DNA from: Gyrodactylus bullatarudis
Taxonomy: Eukaryota; Platyhelminthes; Monogenea; Gyrodactylidea; Gyrodactylidae
DNA: 64,000 nucleotides
Assembly (NCBI GenBank): GCA_012064415.1
Contig: SSNU01000186.1
Location: 131,915-195,914, forward strand
Direction of reading: 5' to 3'
Shown in pieces: positions 35,117 to 45,872 of the stretch. A program made the position numbers and the translations under genes. The first letter of the stretch is position 1. Every line of letters begins with the position of its first letter. A model generated the notes under the pieces. It was given only the letters and a program-made list of their open reading frames with translations. It made no database searches and was not told where the DNA came from.

Positions 35117-36450
35117 GTGAGTCAACAAGACTTCATTAATATTTCATTTACACTTACTTTTAAAAATAGCTCATGGAAATTAAATATTTAACACGTTGAC
35201 AGTTGAATTAATTGCGATTTAAAACTTTTTTTAAAATCTTTCCTCAAATGACTCAGCAACTCTGACAAGAGAATGTCAAGAGAGTCTTTTCACTCTCATC
35301 ATTTATCAACTCAACAAAAAATGAATGAAATATTTATTACATATTAAATTTCATAAAATCCATATTATTTAAAATTTATTTAAAACTTGAATCAATCTAT
35401 TTGTATACTCAGTCGCTGGTTTCTGTCGAAACCTTTGGAATACCAGTGGAACACAGTGTGGATTAATATTGATATTTTTACAAAATTAAATGAACCAAAC
35501 CCCTTTATATGTTTAAGAGTAATTTTTGCTTCTTGTGACAAATAGACAAAAGAGTTAATTAACTAATAGAATTGTCATTATTTTTGGTGCGATATAGGGT
35601 CAACGTCTACGAAAACTTTTTCTGTATCAATAGGAATATTCATTTCTTTGAGGATTTATGAATATTGAGCTTTTATTTCAACGGTTCTTGTCAGACTCTT
35701 GATACCGGCTTGATATTTATACATAAAATAATGAAACGCTACAAATTCTCTGATTGGATCAATGAGAATCTAAAACATTCCTCACGGAGGAGGGGTAGAA
35801 TTTAACAGAGCTCAATATCTTTTCTTGAGAAAATGATCTAGTTGTAACTGCCCGCTACATATTTTTCTTTGTACCCCTCATTTTTGAATTTCAAAATTTT
35901 TAACGAAATTATTAAAAGTTTTTTAAGAGTTTTTTTGTATGTCTAAGAGTAATTTTTGCTTCTCGCGAAAATGAGGCAAAAAGTTAATTATCTAATAGAA
36001 TTCTAATTAATTTTATTTATCAGTTTTTCTGTCTGCATGGTCAATACCTTTTGCATGATCTAAATCATTTAGGCAGAAAAAATTTGTTTGAACTAGCTAG
36101 AGTAAAACTTAAATATCTTTTGAAGTTTCCTATTTATTCTTCCGATTAATAAACCAATCAAAATCAGACTTTAAAAAGGTTTGGCAGGAGGTAATTGACA
36201 AAATCTTTTGACTGATTCAAGAAGAAACGTACATCGGATGAAAATTTTTCATTCTTCAAATTTACTAATGTTGATAAGACAAAATTAATCTCAAAGTATT
36301 TTAACGTCATCCCGCCAACTAACGCATCAAAATATCTTTATATGCTTCTGTAGTAAGATAAAAAGAATTATGAGAGTTTTGAATTAAAAAAAATTTTTTA
36401 ATGTTTTATTTCCATGATTTTGACTTGAATTCACATTACTTCTTCCTGAA
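35117..36450. other. Non-coding stretch with a direct repeat
   Basis: Two diverged direct copies of about 75 bp are present, at about 35510-35585 and 35938-36012, both reading TAAGAGTAATTTTTGCTTC then GTTAATTA-CTAATAGAATT. Otherwise AT-rich sequence without a recognised feature. Confidence 0.5.
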
Positions 36451-36622
36451 ATTTAAAGTAAAAAGATGCCAGGGTTTTTCTCACAAATAAGGCCTTTATT
36501 TCGGGCATACTCATCAGTGTGATACATGCCAAATATATAGGTTTTTAGAATTAAATTATTGGTTTAGATTGTTCTTGAAATTCGATTGGATCATACCTGT
36601 TGCCAGGTATGCAACATTATTT
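36451..36622 (-). repeat. Left inverted pLTR of the Penelope-like element
   Basis: The 172-bp reverse complement of 37808-37979, with no difference seen in the blocks compared. It overlaps the first codons of the element's open frame, so the frame has no authentic start. It includes a minus-strand hammerhead-like motif at 36481-36522. Confidence 0.85.
36481..36522 (-). ncRNA. Hammerhead-like ribozyme motif in the left pLTR
   Basis: Mirror copy of the motif at 37908-37949. On the minus strand the order is stem I TCACA, CTGATGAG, GAAA, stem III with an AGGCC loop, TT at the predicted cleavage site, and stem I TGTGA. Confidence 0.55.
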
Positions 36623-37684
36623 TTCTTGGCAAAATTGGAGATGACATCATTGAAACCGACACTCGACAAGTTCAATCTCTACCTCAGATACATGGACGAC
36701 ACATTTATAACAATGAACAAAAATGACAATCCAGAAGAATTCCTCTGTACCTTCAATCAAGCCCATGAGAAGATAGAATTTACAATGGAAAAGGAGAACG
36801 AAAATAGCCTACCCTTTTTGGATGTCAAACTTATAAGAAACGAGGATGGAACGATAAAGCGAGGAATCCACAGAAAAAGCACGTTCACGGGTAAAATGCT
36901 AAACTTCAATTCATTTGTACCCGGAAAAATCAAGCGAGGCCTCATAACAGCGTTAGCAAAGAGAACACGAAGGATAGTCTCCGATGAAATGTGGGAAGAA
37001 GAACTGGAACAGCTGATCAGCATATTTTTAATAAACGATTATCCAATAGAACTGATCAATGACCGTCTCTCAAAACTCTATACTCCGAGAAGGAAGCCAA
37101 AAGAAACAGAAGGTCCAACCGCCTACATTAAACTCCCATTCAAAGGTGATAAAATCGCAATGACGTTTCAAAAGAAAATCAATGATGTCTTTTATGAAAC
37201 TTACCCAGAAGGTAACATAAGGATCATCTACAACACGAAAAAGATGTTTACGAATTGCTCCAAAGACACATTGGAGCCACTAAAACAATCCTATGTGGTT
37301 TACAAATTCAAATGCCCTTGTAATGCAGAATACATAGGCCAAACCATCAGGAGCCTTGGGGAAAGAGTAGATGAGCACCTCCATACTGGACAAACAGCCA
37401 TCAGAGAGCACCTCAAAAACTGTAATGCCGAAGTTTCCCCCCAAAACTTTGAAGTAATATATAAACCATCAGGAAACTGCGTTTATAGTTTAAAAGCTGC
37501 TGAAGCATATCTCATCAATCAACAAAAGCCAAATCTATGCACACAGAAAAGTCATGTTAAGCCCCTGAACCTCCCAAAACCAAAAGAGCAGAAACAATTG
37601 TCCCAACCCCCACCCAAAAAGAAAAGAAGAGAAGAGGTCGAGACGAGCAAACGGATCACAGAGTTCTTCCCAGCAACACAATAA
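36569..37684 (+). pseudogene. 5'-truncated Penelope-like element: reverse transcriptase end plus GIY-YIG endonuclease
   Basis: The frame is open to TAA at 37682-37684 (371 codons) but begins with a TTG inside the terminal repeat, so it is truncated rather than complete. It starts just after RT motif B (remnant ATLFFLAKLEM), keeps the catalytic YMDD in LYLRYMDDTFIT, and continues through the thumb (FLDVKLIRNEDG, RGIHRKSTFTGK). The GIY-YIG nuclease domain follows: VVYKFKCPCNAEYIGQT, Arg in RSLGERVDEHL and the catalytic Glu in KAAEAYLINQQKPNLC. The tail is basic and ends SKRITEFFPATQ, which fits a PCNA-interacting (PIP-box-like) peptide. No internal stop or frameshift is seen, so the insertion is young. 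Confidence 0.9.
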
Positions 37685-37807
37685 TTTTCATTATGACCCC
37701 TCAATTAACACCACTTACAACCTATTGTCATATTTCCATCCTGTATTACTATAAGATAATTAAAATTACCCCCATAACAATAACACATCCAAAAGACCAA
37801 TATTACT

Positions 37808-37979
37808 AAATAATGTTGCATACCTGGCAACAGGTATGATCCAATCGAATTTCAAGAACAATCTAAACCAATAATTTAATTCTAAAAACCTATATATTTG
37901 GCATGTATCACACTGATGAGTATGCCCGAAATAAAGGCCTTATTTGTGAGAAAAACCCTGGCATCTTTTTACTTTAAAT
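37808..37979 (+). repeat. Right pLTR of the Penelope-like element
   Basis: Inverted 172-bp copy of 36451-36622. The pair defines the element as 36451-37979 (1529 bp). Penelope-like elements are known to carry terminal repeats in direct or inverted arrangement and often with 5' truncation. Confidence 0.85.
37908..37949 (+). ncRNA. Hammerhead-like ribozyme motif in the right pLTR
   Basis: The conserved boxes CTGATGAG (37913-37920) and GAAA (37928-37931) are present. Stem I pairs TCACA (37908-37912) with TGTGA (37945-37949). Stem III pairs ATAA (37931-37934) with TTAT (37940-37943) around an AGGCC loop, which puts the predicted cleavage after 37944. Stem II (GTATGCCC) can form only its closing G-C pair, so activity is uncertain; a competing GGCAT/ATGCC pairing surrounds the CTGATGA box. 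Hammerhead ribozymes are known in Penelope-like elements. Confidence 0.55.
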
Positions 37980-38363
37980 CTTTTTTTTTGTTAATTTGTT
38001 TAGGTAAATTTAAATTCTTTCATCATTAAGTTCATAAGATATCAAGATCATGATCCCTGACACTGAAAAATGAAGAAATGATGCATAATTCAAAGTGGTG
38101 TTTGGTCGAAAGTAATTTATATAACATAACAGAAAGTTTATATGTTCTTACTCATAGTGTAGTTAATTATAATGATTAAATGCCGACTTTTTCTTTTTCT
38201 AATCAACAAACTTAGTATAGAATCTTTTGATGAAAAAATAAATCATATTCATAGACTTTTATGATGAATTTCATTTGAACCCAAGCTTTTTGATAAACCT
38301 ATAATTGTAGAATAAAATTTATAGGTGTTTAATTTCAATGATGAATTACATCTAAGAAATCCG

Positions 38364-38371
38364 TATAAATA
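38364..38371 (+). promoter_or_regulatory. TATA box of the tandem-CAP gene
   Basis: TATAAATA at 38364-38371, about 50 bp before ATG 38420, places the transcription start near 38394 and leaves a leader of roughly 25 nt. Confidence 0.6.
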
Positions 38372-38419
38372 GGCTCACGATTTTCTCAAATTATAATTCT
38401 TTTTTGAAGAAGAAAAAAT

Positions 38420-41402
38420 ATGAAATTCATTGTTTTCTTTTTATTTATAGCTACTCTGAGTGCAGATTTCGCCTCAGATATGCTAGACTCTCACAACAAC
38501 TTTAGACAAGGCATCCTCAATGGTTCTGAGACAAGACAGCCACAAGCAAAGACCATGCCAATGATGCAGTGGGATACAAATTTGGCAGCAAAAGCTCAGG
38601 AATGGGCAACCAATTGCATATACGGACATTCCTCTGAAGAGTTTCGTATCATTCCTGGTTTCAAATATGTCGGAGAGAATATTGCAGCAGGAACTGATTA
38701 CTCTGATGGGAAAAAGTGAGAAAAATATTTAATTTTTCCAACTAACCTACTAGCAAAGTGTGGTCACAGGTTATTACTATATCCATGTGAACTCTAACTT
38801 GATGGAGATTGTCTTCTCGCACCTAGATGTTAGAATTCGGATAAGCAAGTGTCAATTCCATAAGAGAGTCAAATAATATTCAACTCACGGTGGTTCTAAT
38901 CCTGAATATGGTGTACTGACCAGTCTTAATATCTACATCTGCAACTGTGAATCGAATATTATTTGACTCTCTTATGAAATTGACACTAGCTTATTCGAAT
39001 TCTAAGTTTTACGTGGGAGAAGACATGCACCACAGTTAGCTAGTAGGTTAATTGTCAAAGAACACTGTAAATTCTATAGTGTTATTCTAGAGCGACTTTT
39101 GCATGGTACTCGGAAATACAATACTACAACTATGACGATAATTCATGCAATAAAACTTGCGGTCATTACACGCAGGTTGTCTGGGCTGATTCTACAAAGT
39201 TGGGTTGTGGTACTGCCAAATGTTCTGGCTTATTTAATGGTAGAGGTGGGGATTTTATCGTTTGCATGTACGGAGAAGGGTAAGCTTGACTTCTTACATC
39301 CAATAGTGGTAATATGGATGGAGAGAAACCTTATGTAAGTGTGAATTCCTCTGAAGAACTCGAAGATGAATACGTTCCAGTACCGACCAATACTCCATTA
39401 GGTGTTGTAGTCGATAACACAAATCGTATGGTCGAACTGCACAATGAGTATAGAAGGGCTATCCTCAATGGTACTGAGACCAGACTGCCAAAGGCCAAAT
39501 CAATGCCAATGATGATGCGAGATGAAATACTTGTTAAATCCGCGAAAAAAGTTGTAGACAAATGTCTATTCAGCATACAAAAAAAAGATTTAGTTGATAC
39601 CAGATTTAGTATTTCAGGTAGCTCTTTCTATTATGAACCAACATCAGACGAAGAGTGAGTCTTATCTATTAATAATTTTCAGATGGTCTGTTGTGATGAT
39701 TTGGAATTTTTTGTATTGAACCTATATATATTAGTAAAGGTAGAGTCGATTGGAAAACCAACCCTTTTCCAAAGCCTCTTCCAGGCGTTTCTTTACTGAG
39801 ATGAGACACTTGTAATCTGAAATCTTTTAAATTTTACCTGAAAACCTTCGTATTTTCATTCGGCTCATTTGATATCTGATTTCCTTACTCTAAAATCTTT
39901 ATGGTTTTATATTAGTACAAACTGTTTAGTTTGAAGAAAAATCATTCGAGTTATAAGGTGATAAAACCCCAAAATTCCATAAACGAAGGAAGAAATAAGT
40001 TTTTATAATTTTGACTATAACGTTGTTCGCTTGCTACCTGACTATGTTGTCTTCTGGCTTGTATTGGACTATCTGTAGAAAAAGAGAGGGGAGAGAAAGG
40101 TGTAGTATTTCTTAAAGAATAAGGAATATAAAAATTATAGTGATTGTTATAGTAATCAGAATTATTAGAGTAATAACTCTGATAATATAATTCATCACTT
40201 GAAAGAAAATTAAAATTAAGATTAGAATAAAAAACATTTAGATTACCCTGATAAAAATAGTTAGGACTCACACAATATTTCGAATACATGTCGTATTCTT
40301 TTTCTGGCGTGAGATTTTTCAAAAAACTTAAGATACTTAAAACCTTGTGTGTTCAATCAAAACATTAACCCTTAAAGTTCCACAGTGATTGTTCTATAAC
40401 ACGTCATTTTAGCAACTCATTATTATTCATTCAAACCTCAGAAAATACTTCGTTTACCACCCATTCGATAGGAAATTTATTAATCTCCTGGAATACGCAA
40501 AGATCATTCGTCAAACTCGCATGACCCACTTTTTGATCGATAACTTCTGAACCAAAAATATTTGCGTTAAACCAACTGTAGATTCTTAATCAACGTATTC
40601 ACAGGATAGACAAAAGATTGAATGCGAGTCATGAAAAAAAATTCTCTGGGACTTTAAGGGTTAAACCAATCAGATTTCTTCTCAACTTTAATCAATCAAT
40701 TCTAACCAACAATTTCCAATTTTCATATCCTTCTTATTACCTCGTTTAGTTTAATCTCTATAGACTCCAAAATCATATTTTTATACGACATGTATTCGAA
40801 ATATTGTGTGAGTCCTAACTATTTTTATCAGGGTAACCTAAATGTTTTTTATTCTAATCTTAATTTTAATTTTCTTTCAAGTGATGAATTATACTATCAG
40901 AGTTATTACTCCAATAATTCTGATTACTATAACAATCACTATAATTTTTATAATCCATATTCTTTAAGAAATACTACACCTTTCTTTCCCCTTTCTTTTT
41001 CTACAGATAGTCCAATACAAGCCAGAAGACAACATAGTCAGGTAGCAAGCGAACAACGTTATAGTCAATCTATGCCGAACAGCTCCCTGAAGAACAACTT
41101 GGTTCAAAATTATAATTTTAATTTTTTTCACTCACTCTATAGCTTTCTCTAATTTCAGAATTGTCGCAAATTGGTATAGCGATATTAGATATTACAACTA
41201 TGAGACGAATAAATGCAGTGTTTTTTGTAAATATTTCTACAACATAGTTAGTGATAAGACAACAAAATTGGGATGTGCCAGGAATAACTGCGATGGCTGG
41301 GAGTATATCGTCTGCCTATATGGACCTGCGTAAGTGTTGATTTTGGAGTAATTTTTTCTCTTCAGACCAAACATGAAAAATCGACCATATACCAAGGCAT
41401 AA
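38420..41402 (+). CDS. Secreted tandem CAP (SCP/TAPS) domain protein
   Basis: Five exons in phase (38420-38715, 39091-39279, 39307-39654, 41159-41329, 41366-41402) give 346 residues. The start MKFIVFFLFIATLSADF is a signal peptide. CAP domain 1 has LDSHNNFRQGILNG, NLAAKAQEWATNC, YVGENIAAG, GHYTQVVWADSTKLGCG and FIVCMYGEG. CAP domain 2 repeats the layout with VELHNEYRRAILNG, MPMMMRDEILVKSAKK, YFYNIVSDKTTKLGCA and YIVCLYGPA. Domain 2 has lost the His of the GHYTQVVW block and the GEN signature, so its metal-binding pocket is probably degenerate. The same exon splits in both halves show an origin by internal duplication. CAP proteins include venom allergen-like and parasite secreted proteins; the target is unknown. 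Intron 1 hosts a foldback MITE and intron 3 a large inverted duplication. Confidence 0.88.
38743..39050. mobile_element. Foldback MITE in CAP intron 1
   Basis: Ends TAACCTACTAGC and GCTAGTAGGTTA are inverted and flanked by TA. Inside, GAATTCGGATAAGC... and its inverse around AGAGAGTCAAATAATATTC allow most of the element to fold on itself. There is no coding capacity. A GCTAGTAGGTTAAGAAC fragment at about 41863 is related. Confidence 0.65.
40011..40295 (-). repeat. Left arm of a 285-bp inverted duplication with an open frame
   Basis: This arm is the inverse of 40784-41068 with 7 substitutions and no indel. Read on the minus strand it is open throughout and encodes a Tyr/Asn/Ser-rich segment (MYSKYCVSPNYFYQG, then DELYYQSYYSNNSDYYNNHY, then QARRQHSQVASEQRYSQ). 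The frame stays open on both sides, about 40322 to 39951. Five of the seven differences are synonymous third-position changes. Confidence 0.8.
40369..40660. mobile_element. piggyBac-type MITE (family 1, copy 2)
   Basis: Perfect TTAA at 40365-40368 and 40661-40664 flanks ends CCCTTAAAGTTCCAC and, inverted, GGGACTTTAAGGG. It sits in the spacer between the two arms of the intron 3 inverted duplication. Confidence 0.75.
40784..41068 (+). repeat. Right arm of the 285-bp inverted duplication with an open frame
   Basis: Sense-strand counterpart of 40011-40295. The open frame from ATG 40790 continues to 41152, that is, to just before CAP exon 4. The two replacement differences from the left arm are Ile/Asn and Ser/Phe. 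I cannot find splice sites that bring it into the CAP reading frame. Confidence 0.8.
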
Positions 41403-41986
41403 AATGAGTCTTTTTAATAAATATCATGGAAAATAGTATAACTTTAAGGTCTTTCTTTTCTTGACAAAAACTTATTATCAATTATGAGAAATGAGGACAG
41501 AGCAATCAAATAAATCTCGATTGCATCGTTAGATATCGCGGCAAGAAAACACGCTTTTGCAATTTGAAGAAACAAAATTTTTTGGTCAAAAATCATTAAA
41601 TTTCGAGTGAAAAAAAAGAAGATCAACCAAGTGAAAGATTTTCGACATTTGACATTTATTCTTCTATTATAATTGGATTAAACCTCAAGGTTTTTAAGTT
41701 GAAAGGTCTTGTTATAAGATTAAGTTTTTATCAAAGCAGTATTTTGCATCCTGTAGTTAGTTGTTGTGGGTTTTGTAGAAGATGATGCTCGTGAAATTGA
41801 GTTTATGGCCACAAAGGACTGGCTTGTCTTAAACTTTGGCTATTTTCATGAGGTTAGGCTAGTAGGTTAAGAACTAATATTCTTTCAAAAAACTATGACT
41901 TGTCAAGTTACAAATTTTCATTGAGAAGTTATGACAATTTAAAAATGACTCGTTCTACCAAATAAAACAAACCTGTGGGATATATA

Positions 41987-42694
41987 CTGTGAGAGAACAA
42001 GTCCTAGGGAAGGCCGAAGCCCATTATATCAAAGTACACACAAGCCTGATTTGTGCAAGCAAAAGGAACTAGCTACACAATTGGGTTTCATAGGTAAGAA
42101 GCGTTTCACGAACAAGAAAAAGTTAGCAAAGGTTGCAAAGTTATTAGCGGAGAGTCCTGTTGTTAGCTAAACCCAAATTGCAGAGAACAATGTAGTTAAT
42201 CTAATTAGTGAACAAAATGAGCAAGTAGTTGAATCTACGTCTCAATACAATCATGATCAACTACAGTCCTCTACCCCAGCAACAAGTACAAATGAGAAAA
42301 AAAGTGAAAACTCAGAAAAGTCAACAAAAGTTGATAATCTAATCATCTCTCAACCTGTAATCAGCGGAAATAAAAATGATAAGAAACCTGAACCTGCAAT
42401 AATTAAGGAGGACAGAAAACGTAAAAGTCCAAGTGGGCAGCCAACGATGGATAGCTACGTTAGGAGGAAACAATGATCCTGGAGACAAACAACCAATCCA
42501 TCCTTCCCCCTTTATTGTGCTCAAATCCGATTGAACCAATCAGAGGATTTTATTAAAAATTTTATCAGGTTTAAAATTGTATATATATCTAGCCGGTGTA
42601 AGAGTCTGATGAGATCCTGTGAAATATAAGCTTTATCACTAAATATTCACTTGTCTTCTGAATCCTCACAATGAGTTCTTCATTGGAAACAGAT
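41987..42694 (+). pseudogene. Older 5'-truncated Penelope-like element (C-terminal tail)
   Basis: Near-identical direct copies of about 44 bp (41941-41986 and 42695-42738, both AAAAATGACTCGTT...) flank the insert as a long target duplication. Across one frame change it reads KAEAHYIKVH then KPDLCKQKELATQL, the end of a GIY-YIG nuclease (compare AEAYLINQQKPNLC in the younger element), then a Lys/Ser-rich linker and the terminus GQPTMDSYVRRKQ with TGA at 42474-42476. That terminus resembles a PIP box. The 3' part carries a different hammerhead-like pLTR (about 42585-42680), so this is a separate family. Confidence 0.7.
42600..42665 (+). ncRNA. Hammerhead-like motif, second pLTR family
   Basis: AGAGTCTGATGAGATCC followed by GTGAAATATAAGC and, downstream, AAATATTCACTTGTC. 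The CTGATGA and GAAA boxes and an AGT/ACT stem I start are present; stems II and III are weak. It shares its order with 45760-45815. Confidence 0.4.
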
Positions 42695-42739
42695 AAAAAT
42701 GACTCGTTATACCAAATAAAACAAACCTTTGGGATATAT

Positions 42740-45626
42740 TACTCAAGCACTTATAACGAAATAATTCTAGACAGACTTTGTAACTATAGATGCTCCACTA
42801 TTCGTTAGTATAAAGAATGTTTTTTTGAAAAACCACTCACAGAGATCGGAGAGAAATAAGAAACTTTTATCGAGAAACCATACCCTGAGAATTTCTAGCC
42901 ATTATCTGGGTCTAAAAATGGTCATTTTTTAGGCCAATAACTCCTAAATTGAAGGTTGGTTTTTGGAAAAAATTCGTAACCAGCATATTCTGAGACCTAT
43001 CTTAGCTATGTACCTCGAAATAAGTTTCTCTGGGTATTGAAGGGTAAGTTTGACGATCAACTCAAATCTGTAAAATTAAAATGGATAAAAATATTAAATT
43101 GGAAATACACTTACATACATGGGGAAACTAAATAAATCTCTGAAGGTTTAAGTCATACATAACCCATAGAAAAGAAATCACTGCAATGTTTTTACTTATC
43201 TAATTATGTATGGAAAGTATACGGGAAGGGAAACTGAAAAAAAGCAAGATGAAAAAAATTTTTAGAATGTCTAATCGATCAAGCTTTTATGTCAGAAATG
43301 AATGATTACTGTAAAGTTTAAATAAATATTTTCCAGAAATACACTAAAATATACACCATCATGGTAAAATAAAATGCTTATGGGAGTTTGTGTTTATCAT
43401 GCGAGACTTGATCGAAATACCTTTGTAATCTCTTTTATTTCACGTCTAATTTGATGGTTAACCTGCTTCCCCCTTTATCATTCTAATGATTCTATGATTT
43501 GTGGTAATAAATTATTACTAATAATAACTGGTAGAACAACCCATTCTGAAGTGAAAAGAGCGTTATATTTCATAAATACAGAATATATACATAATAGACC
43601 AAGATTCAAAATTGGCAAAAGTATAGTATTTCTGGGATTTATTGTGACTAGAATATGAGTCTCAGAGAAACTACTGGCTTTCTATTAGAACCTTTGAATT
43701 GACTAAAAACCTATTTTTAAAAATTAATTTACACTAAATTTGTTTGTAAGTAGTAAAACCTGTGGACGTAGCAGAAAAAGTGTATTGTATATCCATGAAT
43801 TACGTTTTGTATAGGTTTCTTACTTTGTTCATACGTTTGCTTCAGATTCAACTGCTTTCCTGTTCTATTTGTAATTGCGTCTGGGCTTCAGATAATCAAC
43901 TTCTTAGAACAACTAACAATAATTATAATCTATTGTTATTATTAGGTATTTCTTCCTAAATTTTCATTCAATAGTATTTTTAAACTTCAACTTCAAGTCT
44001 ACAAGAAAGGATAATTTTTTTTTAAAAAGAATTCCCCTAACTCTCCTCAAATATTTCCAACTTATAAATTATAAGTTAATTTCGTAAGTTGGAAGAATCA
44101 ATTTCATAATTTTGCATTTGATTATTAGAGATGTAACAAATTTTTCAACCTATTTTAAAAACCTACTCAAATGATAATACAGTACTATGAATTCTAAACA
44201 TTATTTTATATAAGATCAAGTATCAAGTGTCTGTGATAATATTCAAGTTTAAAGATCAGACTTTTTGAAAAAGATTTTCAATGAATTTTTACTACGTTTT
44301 CACAAATATCTTTTTTGATGATAAAGCTTCTGGGGTTTTTTAATGAAAATAGTAGTATAATCATGGTAAGATTATTTATGTTAAATTTTGTTATTCCACT
44401 ATGTCTACAAGTGAATTTTGGGAAAATGGGCTAAAAAATGGTGAAAAATTGAGAATTTTATAATGGGAAACAAGATAAAATTGTTCCCTTTTTCTGTATT
44501 AAATGCAAATTGATTTACTATCTGGAAACTGTGCCAAAGAAAAACATATTGTTCTATTTTAAGTAAACAATCCTCTATTTTCAATTTCAAAATACTAGGA
44601 GTTTCAATAAATCTTCAGCAATGACACATTACTTGTACAGATGTGTTAAAAGAGAAGTATTTTTTCATTTTCAAATTCATAAGGAAGATTGAAAAAAATT
44701 AAGTGAATAAAAAGCATAACCCTCTTTTAGTTTAACGAATCTAGATTTTAAAAAGGCAAGACAAATCTGAAGAAGGATAAGAACGCTCCCCCAGTAGGTT
44801 TAGATCCAAACTGTAAATTTTATTCTTTCTTGAAAAATAAAATTTTAAATTCAAGTGAATTTTCGAACATCAGAAACTGACAGAAAGTCCTTTCAAAAAT
44901 GTTGAGCCTGAACAGACCTCGGTCTATAAGAAGAATGTAAAATTTTTCGATCGGTTTGGAGTTAACTTTTTCTCTACGAAATTTCCTTATGATAGGTGAT
45001 CTTGAAAATTAACATTCATTCCATTTCGACACCTTGTGAACAAGAAAAATATTTCAAATCAAAGTTTAAAAGAAGCACGCTCTTGATTTCCTTTCCTAGG
45101 TAGTTTCTTATGAGTAGTCCTAAACTTATTTCTAGATCAAGAAATTCAAAGTCTATAGCAGCACCCACAACCGATTTTGTAGGAATTGAATTGAATGGAG
45201 TATAGATAATTTCAAAATCATTTATTACATGTATAATTTGTGAATTATTCTTTGAGTTGTCAAGTCTAACATTCTTCAATACTATTGCAAGTTTCAAAAA
45301 TCATGAATATATAAAATTTTATTAATTATTTTTAAAATGATAGAAAAATACTGATGTTGATTTAGGGTTTTGTTTTTGATTTTATAAAATAAAGAAATTT
45401 TTTTGAATGACATAGGAGAAAAAAATCAGGTTGAATTTGTTACGTATCCATGTCGTCTGAGTAGTCGAGAAAATTGACATTAATCAGACGACTAAAGGTA
45501 CCCTTTGTCAAGGAAAATGAATACTTTGTATAGGAACCATTGGCTGATAATGCTTGAAAAATTGAGAGAAAAGAAAAAGAATTCATGAAATTTTTATGCC
45601 AAACTTGTTCTAATGCTTCTCGTTGA
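42740..45626. other. Gene-poor stretch
   Basis: Holds copy 2 of the dispersed repeat (42800-43055, inverse of 24720-24990) and a small hairpin CCAACTTATAAATTATAAGTT...AACTTACG-type palindrome near 44060-44095. A 93-codon minus frame at 45016-45297 lacks an ATG and is not recognised. No supported exon. Confidence 0.45.
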
Positions 45627-45872
45627 AAATAAATGAAATTTTCTGATGACGAAATTTTCTTTACGAGGAATTAGAAGTCGAGTGAATATTTAGTGAGAAA
45701 GAACCAATAAGAGGAATTTGCATATGCTCAGAAATTTAATATAAATATCAAGCCGGTGTAATAGTCTGATGAGATCCGGGGAAATATAAGCTGAATCACT
45801 AAATATTCACTCGACTTCTAATTCCTCATGAAGATATCTTCGTCATCAGAAAATATTTTAGAAGAAACTCGG
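45627..45872. repeat. Palindromic solo pLTR with hammerhead-like core
   Basis: Inverted arms of about 65 bp (45627-45693 and 45807-45872: TTTTCTGATGACGAA..., GAGGAATTAGAAGTCGAGTG, AATATTTAGTGA) enclose AGTCTGATGAGATCC...GAAATATAAGC. One arm begins at the predicted hammerhead cleavage point (ATATTC then ACTCGACTTC). There is no coding region between the arms. Confidence 0.55.

Noticed and set aside
45016..45297. 93-codon minus frame
   Set aside because: No ATG start, no recognised motif and no splice support; it could not be joined to the WIPI gene.
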